Below are positions 12,977 through 16,167 of a DNA stretch of 16,167 nt, in pieces. Under the pieces are notes generated by a model, which made no database searches, was not told the DNA's origin, and was given only the letters and a program-made list of their open reading frames with translations. The stretch is from GCA-2731375 sp964507245. GTDB taxonomy: Bacteria > Pseudomonadota > Alphaproteobacteria > GCA-2731375. Made by a program: the position numbers and the translations under genes. The DNA is taken from the NCBI GenBank assembly GCA_964507245.1, contig CAZDQC010000077.1, forward strand, positions 1-16,167, given 5' to 3'. The stretch's first letter is position 1. Each line of letters opens with the position of its first letter.

Positions 12977-13051
12977 TTTCTTACCGCTACTACGTCGATA
13001 TTAGATCTCTTGCGGACAGTTGTATCTCCAAAAACAGAGTGGAAAAGAACC

Positions 13052-13180
13052 GTGAAACGAGATGATATTGAAGAGAATCAAGGGTTAATACAACACAAAG
13101 CGGTTGAGTCATTCACGAAATATGTTTTCATCGTCGTTATGATAGTACTCCTTTGTTGTGGCGTGTTTTTTCTCGTTTGA
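13052..13180 (+). CDS. Possible small single-pass membrane protein
   Basis: A 42-residue frame from GTG 13052 (MKRDDIEENQGLIQHKAVES, then one membrane helix YVFIVVMIVLLCCGVFFLV to the end). The layout of a short charged N-terminus plus one C-terminal helix resembles accessory subunits of respiratory complexes, but that is analogy only. The ribosome binding site is weak (GGAAAAG). It lies 105 bp before the cytochrome in the same reading frame, separated by TGA. It may be a real microprotein of the cytochrome unit or chance. Confidence 0.35.
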   Translation: MKRDDIEENQGLIQHKAVESFTKYVFIVVMIVLLCCGVFFLV

Positions 13181-13205
13181 TTTGGTAACGCAATCAATCG
13201 CGTTA
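13177..13205. promoter_or_regulatory. Overlapping dyads upstream of the cytochrome gene
   Basis: Two interlocked perfect inverted repeats: TTGATT (13177-13182) with AATCAA (13192-13197), spacer 9; and TAACGC (13186-13191) with GCGTTA (13200-13205), spacer 8. A further GCGTTA half-site occurs at 13257-13262. They lie 80-110 bp before the cytochrome start, a normal place for an activator. The TTGAT/ATCAA halves are FNR-like, but the spacing is not. Confidence 0.4.
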
Positions 13206-13285
13206 ATTATAAACGTCAGGATAACCCTATCTGGCTAATTCTTTATATAGCGAAGTGCGTTACGCGATTACCCTTTGAGAACATT

Positions 13286-15709
13286 TTGGATACAGGAAAT
13301 AATAGCCTTCGCTTAAGGCGACGGGGAAAAATAGGTGGAATAGCACGTTCGACAAGGTTATTTATAATGCTGAGTGCCCTAGCCTTAGTAGCCTCGCCGG
13401 CGTCATTTGCATCCTCAAACAAGTTTAACAAGATTTCTGAAAAGCTTGCCGCTGAGAAGGGTTGTCTGTCGTGTCACGAAGGCATAGAGCGGTTTACGGA
13501 CGGCCCGATGATCGAGATCATCGAAGAAATGGGTGTCGATTATGGTGATCCTGGAGGCTGCGTCATCTGTCATGGTGGCAATCCAGCGGCAACAACAAAA
13601 GGTGATGCTCACACCAGTGCGCCCAAGGAATTAACTGAAGCAGGCGGTCCTCACACCTTCTATCCAGATCCAGGCAGCATCTATATAGGTGAGCGCACTT
13701 GCGGCCAATGTCACCCAGGATATGCAGGGCGCCTGAAAAAATCATTAATGAATACGGAAGCTGGAAAATTACAAGGCAATTTTTGGTCCTGGGGTCTACA
13801 GCAAAATCACAAAGTAATTTGGGGCAATTACACTCAGGAGGATGAAGATGGTCCCACACCAACTGTTGGTTCCGACGCCTATAAAAAATACATGCTGGCT
13901 TTTGTCTCCGCCCATTCTGACCAGATTCCTGACACGATGAAGCAGATTCCAAGCGTCGACGTTGACGCCATCCCAAACCACCCCAACCAAGCTGGCATCA
14001 CTTATTCGCGGCAGCAGTGCCAACGTTGTCACGTCGGCGTAAGTGGACGTGAAAAACGAGGCGACTACCGTGGTACGGGTTGTTCATCTTGCCATGTGCC
14101 TTACTCAAACGAAGGTTTCTACGAGGGCGGCGACCCGACCATAAACAAAGAGCAGCCTGGGCATTTGTTAATCCACCGCATGCAGGCGACGCGCAAGTCG
14201 AAGGTTTCCCACGGCAACATCGAGTATTCCGGAATACCAATTGAGACCTGTAATACATGCCACAATCGTGGAAAGCGGATCGGCGTCAGTTATCAGGGCC
14301 TCATGGAATTTCCTTACGGAAGCCCTTACACTATCGATGGAAAAAAACAGCCCAAACTGCATACCAAAAATTATCTCTTTATCAAGGATGACCTGCATCA
14401 CCAGTTGGAAAGCCGGCCTGGCAATCCTAAGGGCGGTTTACTGTGTCAGGATTGCCATACCTCTATCGATATGCATGGCGACGGCAACTTGTTCGGCACC
14501 ACCCTGGCGCAAGTTGAGATCGAATGTCAGGACTGCCACGGTACAGTTGAGAAATTTCCGTGGCAATTGCCGCTCGGGCATGGCGAGGAACATGCCTCTG
14601 ACATTGGCAACGCACCGCGTGGCCTAACCGATGAGCTTCCCGAATACATGAGTTTTGCTACCGAGTACGATTCTGAGGACGGATACCTTCTGACGGCGCG
14701 GGGAAATCCCTTCGGAAACGTCGTTAAGAGAGGCAAGAGAGTAATATTACATTCCGCTAGCGGGCTCGACTTCGACGTGCCTGTTCTGCATCAGATCAAG
14801 AAGGACAACGCCTGGAAATCGGCAGAAGCGCTGGTCGCCATGGCGGCGGTGGGCAAGCACATGGAGAGCATGGAATGCTATGCCTGCCATGCAGATTGGG
14901 CACCGCAATGTTATGGCTGTCACATTACTGTAGATTATTCAATGAACAAGACGGATATCGACTGGATAAAAACCGCAAACACACGATCAGAGAACGGTCT
15001 AACTGCTGACTATCCTTATGGAACCAACGGGCTCAGAAGCGAAGGCAAGGTCACAGAAACGCGCTCTTATCTACGCTGGGAAACTCCAATTCTCGGTATT
15101 AACGGCGAAGGGCGGGTCAGTCCAATGATGCCAGGTTGTCAGGTGATTACTACCGTGATTGACAAAAACGGGAACACCGTAGTCAAAAACAAGATCTGGC
15201 AAACCCCTGAGGGCAAGGGCCTCGACCATGCAGCTGTACAACCCCATACGGCTGGTCGAAGAGCACGAACGTGCGAGAGCTGCCACGATAACCCCAAAAC
15301 ACTGGGCTATGGCATCGAAGAGGGGCGTTTCCTGAAAGGCTATGAAAAGGGCTTCGGCGTTGATCTCGCAACTGTTCGGGGCCGAAAAATCCCCCAGAAG
15401 CGTCAGATTCAATCTCAGGCGATACCAGGTTTGGACCATGATCTGTCACAGATTGTGACACGCAATAATAGGCAGCTAGTAAGCATTGGTTCTCATTGGC
15501 CTTTGACCGGCCCATTGCCGGCCTTCATGAGAAAAAAAATGGAACGGACCGGCCTCTGTGTAGGATGCCACCAAAACATGCTCGACGAAGGAATGTGGGC
15601 GAAGGTCAATTCAACGGCATTTATTAACAACGAACAACACCGCGCTATTATGAACCGCGCCCTCAGTGCGTATTCCAAATACAAATCCGCGCCTATCAAA
15701 CTTAAATAA
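13286..15709 (+). CDS. Exported twelve-heme cytochrome c
   Basis: An 807-residue protein with a signal peptide (basic stretch at residues 9-24, hydrophobic core about 25-39, cleavage probably after Ala42 in SFA). Twelve CxxCH heme-binding sites start at residues 60, 92, 139, 245, 266, 322, 387, 414, 531, 542, 663 and 758, so up to twelve covalent hemes in the periplasm or on the cell surface. Hemes are clustered (531/542, 245/266, 387/414) with long heme-free insertions (143-245, 418-531, 546-663), hinting at folded domains beyond a simple wire. It is not a recognisable NrfA, HAO, OTR or MtrA/C by pattern. I know no named family with this exact layout. The start is TTG 13286 with a weak GAGA site; the only alternative, ATG 13367, would remove the basic region of the signal. 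The small exported gene 17 bp downstream forms an operon with it. Confidence 0.93.
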   Translation: MDTGNNSLRLRRRGKIGGIARSTRLFIMLSALALVASPASFASSNKFNKISEKLAAEKGCLSCHEGIERFTDGPMIEIIEEMGVDYGDPGGCVICHGGNPAATTKGDAHTSAPKELTEAGGPHTFYPDPGSIYIGERTCGQCHPGYAGRLKKSLMNTEAGKLQGNFWSWGLQQNHKVIWGNYTQEDEDGPTPTVGSDAYKKYMLAFVSAHSDQIPDTMKQIPSVDVDAIPNHPNQAGITYSRQQCQRCHVGVSGREKRGDYRGTGCSSCHVPYSNEGFYEGGDPTINKEQPGHLLIHRMQATRKSKVSHGNIEYSGIPIETCNTCHNRGKRIGVSYQGLMEFPYGSPYTIDGKKQPKLHTKNYLFIKDDLHHQLESRPGNPKGGLLCQDCHTSIDMHGDGNLFGTTLAQVEIECQDCHGTVEKFPWQLPLGHGEEHASDIGNAPRGLTDELPEYMSFATEYDSEDGYLLTARGNPFGNVVKRGKRVILHSASGLDFDVPVLHQIKKDNAWKSAEALVAMAAVGKHMESMECYACHADWAPQCYGCHITVDYSMNKTDIDWIKTANTRSENGLTADYPYGTNGLRSEGKVTETRSYLRWETPILGINGEGRVSPMMPGCQVITTVIDKNGNTVVKNKIWQTPEGKGLDHAAVQPHTAGRRARTCESCHDNPKTLGYGIEEGRFLKGYEKGFGVDLATVRGRKIPQKRQIQSQAIPGLDHDLSQIVTRNNRQLVSIGSHWPLTGPLPAFMRKKMERTGLCVGCHQNMLDEGMWAKVNSTAFINNEQHRAIMNRALSAYSKYKSAPIKLK

Positions 15710-15726
15710 CCAGAGGAGGATAGATT

Positions 15727-16098
15727 TTGGTAAGAACCTGTCTTCTTATAGCCAGCTTCTCCGGCTGGTTAGTAGTTGGGTATTCCAGCGGGTCCTGGGC
15801 CCAAACTTCAGATTACCTAGTACGCGATTTATTGGCGCCGTGTATCGAAGGGGATAACGACGCCCGAGATGGAAGCGTCCTTGAGATGGAGTGCGAACAG
15901 TTTATAGCGGGTGTAATCAATCTTTATGTTTATATGGGTATAGCCAAAAAAGACAATGTATGTCTTCCTGAACAAAATCAAGAAGATGAGGTTCGTTGGG
16001 CATTTATGCGCTGGGGCCACCACCATTTTGACCAACGCCACATTCTTGCCGTCCAGGGGCTATTGGAAACATTCAAGGCATACTTCAAGTGCGAATAA
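15727..16098 (+). CDS. Small exported four-cysteine protein, Rap1a/Tai-like
   Basis: A 123-residue protein with a signal peptide (VRTCLLIASFSGWLVVGYSS, cleavage about after SWA at residue 25). The mature part has four cysteines (39, 56, 79, 122) in the order APC, MEC, NVC, KC-terminus, separated by two helices. This is the pattern of the Rap1a/Tai family, named for type VI secretion immunity proteins but widespread as periplasmic proteins of unknown role. The start is TTG 15727, fixed by AGAGGAGGA (15712-15720) 6 bases upstream. It follows the twelve-heme cytochrome by 17 bp, so it is most likely an accessory factor of that cytochrome rather than an immunity protein. The histidine cluster HHHFDQRH (98-105) might bind metal or heme, which is speculation. 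Confidence 0.85.
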   Translation: MVRTCLLIASFSGWLVVGYSSGSWAQTSDYLVRDLLAPCIEGDNDARDGSVLEMECEQFIAGVINLYVYMGIAKKDNVCLPEQNQEDEVRWAFMRWGHHHFDQRHILAVQGLLETFKAYFKCE

Positions 16099-16167
16099 AG
16101 GGCTGCATAACCTTTACTCAAGTTTACTAGTTTAACCTTGGCCTGTTCGTTGAGTGAAATGATTGGT

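Noticed and set aside
13177..13197. FNR box upstream of the cytochrome
   Set aside because: The half-sites TTGAT and ATCAA are present but 11 bases apart instead of 4, so it is not a canonical site.
1..16167. CRISPR array, tRNA/rRNA genes, transposase or integrase
   Set aside because: No regularly spaced repeats, no cloverleaf or rRNA-like stretch, and no recognisable transposase or recombinase reading frame were seen on either strand. The repeats present are pairs, not arrays.

Overview
The window looks like an accessory or rearrangement-prone stretch of a free-living or host-associated alphaproteobacterium. The organism call is inference. It rests on moderate to high G+C in most genes, an FNR-type regulator with the alphaproteobacterial C-x2-C-x7-C cluster spacing, and an enzyme set (C-terminal-binding-protein-like 2-hydroxyacid dehydrogenase, 3-hydroxyisobutyrate dehydrogenase, GST, thiol dioxygenase, GFA protein) common in marine and soil Rhodospirillales-like genomes. 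Gene density is loose, gene orientation is mixed, and at least two reading frames are broken by in-frame amber codons.

Layout. 1-339 (-) is the secreted N-terminus of a Sel1-repeat protein running off the left edge. 594-1574 (+) holds a cupin thiol-dioxygenase-like gene and a GFA-family gene, probably co-transcribed. 1953-4360 (-) holds an alpha/beta hydrolase and an MFS transporter, each preceded by a copy of the same ~74 bp leader. 4510-5835 (+) is a strikingly AT-rich amidohydrolase, probably acquired horizontally. 6076-7990 (-) holds a GST with two strong dyads upstream and a 2-hydroxyacid dehydrogenase with a terminator-like hairpin downstream. 8294-9190 (-) is a 3-hydroxyisobutyrate-dehydrogenase-family gene interrupted by one TAG. 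9449-10066 (+) holds two small dimeric alpha-beta-barrel-like genes with duplicated leaders. 10681-11340 (+) is a 1-Cys peroxiredoxin. 11704-12504 (+) is an Fe-S FNR-type regulator. 13286-16098 (+) is a two-gene unit: an exported twelve-heme cytochrome c and a small exported four-cysteine Rap1a/Tai-like protein.

The most unusual signal is non-coding. The pseudogene at 8294-9190 and the peroxiredoxin at 10681 point away from each other, and each is preceded by the same promoter plus leader. A 67 bp core (9243-9309 and 10535-10601, inverted) is identical in both, although the promoter-proximal 37 bp match at only 23 positions. The core begins at the same distance from a -10 box in both copies and ends just before a Shine-Dalgarno and a short leader ORF. 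It is a good candidate for an undescribed cis-regulatory RNA or DNA element, or for a site kept identical by gene conversion or inversion. Three further pairs of duplicated non-coding elements occur: before the hydrolase and transporter, before the two small barrel genes, and a ~70 bp element at 1871-1941 and 8062-8130. Re-use of short regulatory or 3'-end modules is therefore a theme of the window.

Functionally, the right third suggests oxygen- or redox-linked physiology (peroxiredoxin, FNR-type sensor, multiheme cytochrome). The left two thirds suggest uptake and catabolism of small organic compounds. The operon and regulatory links are inferences from spacing and orientation.
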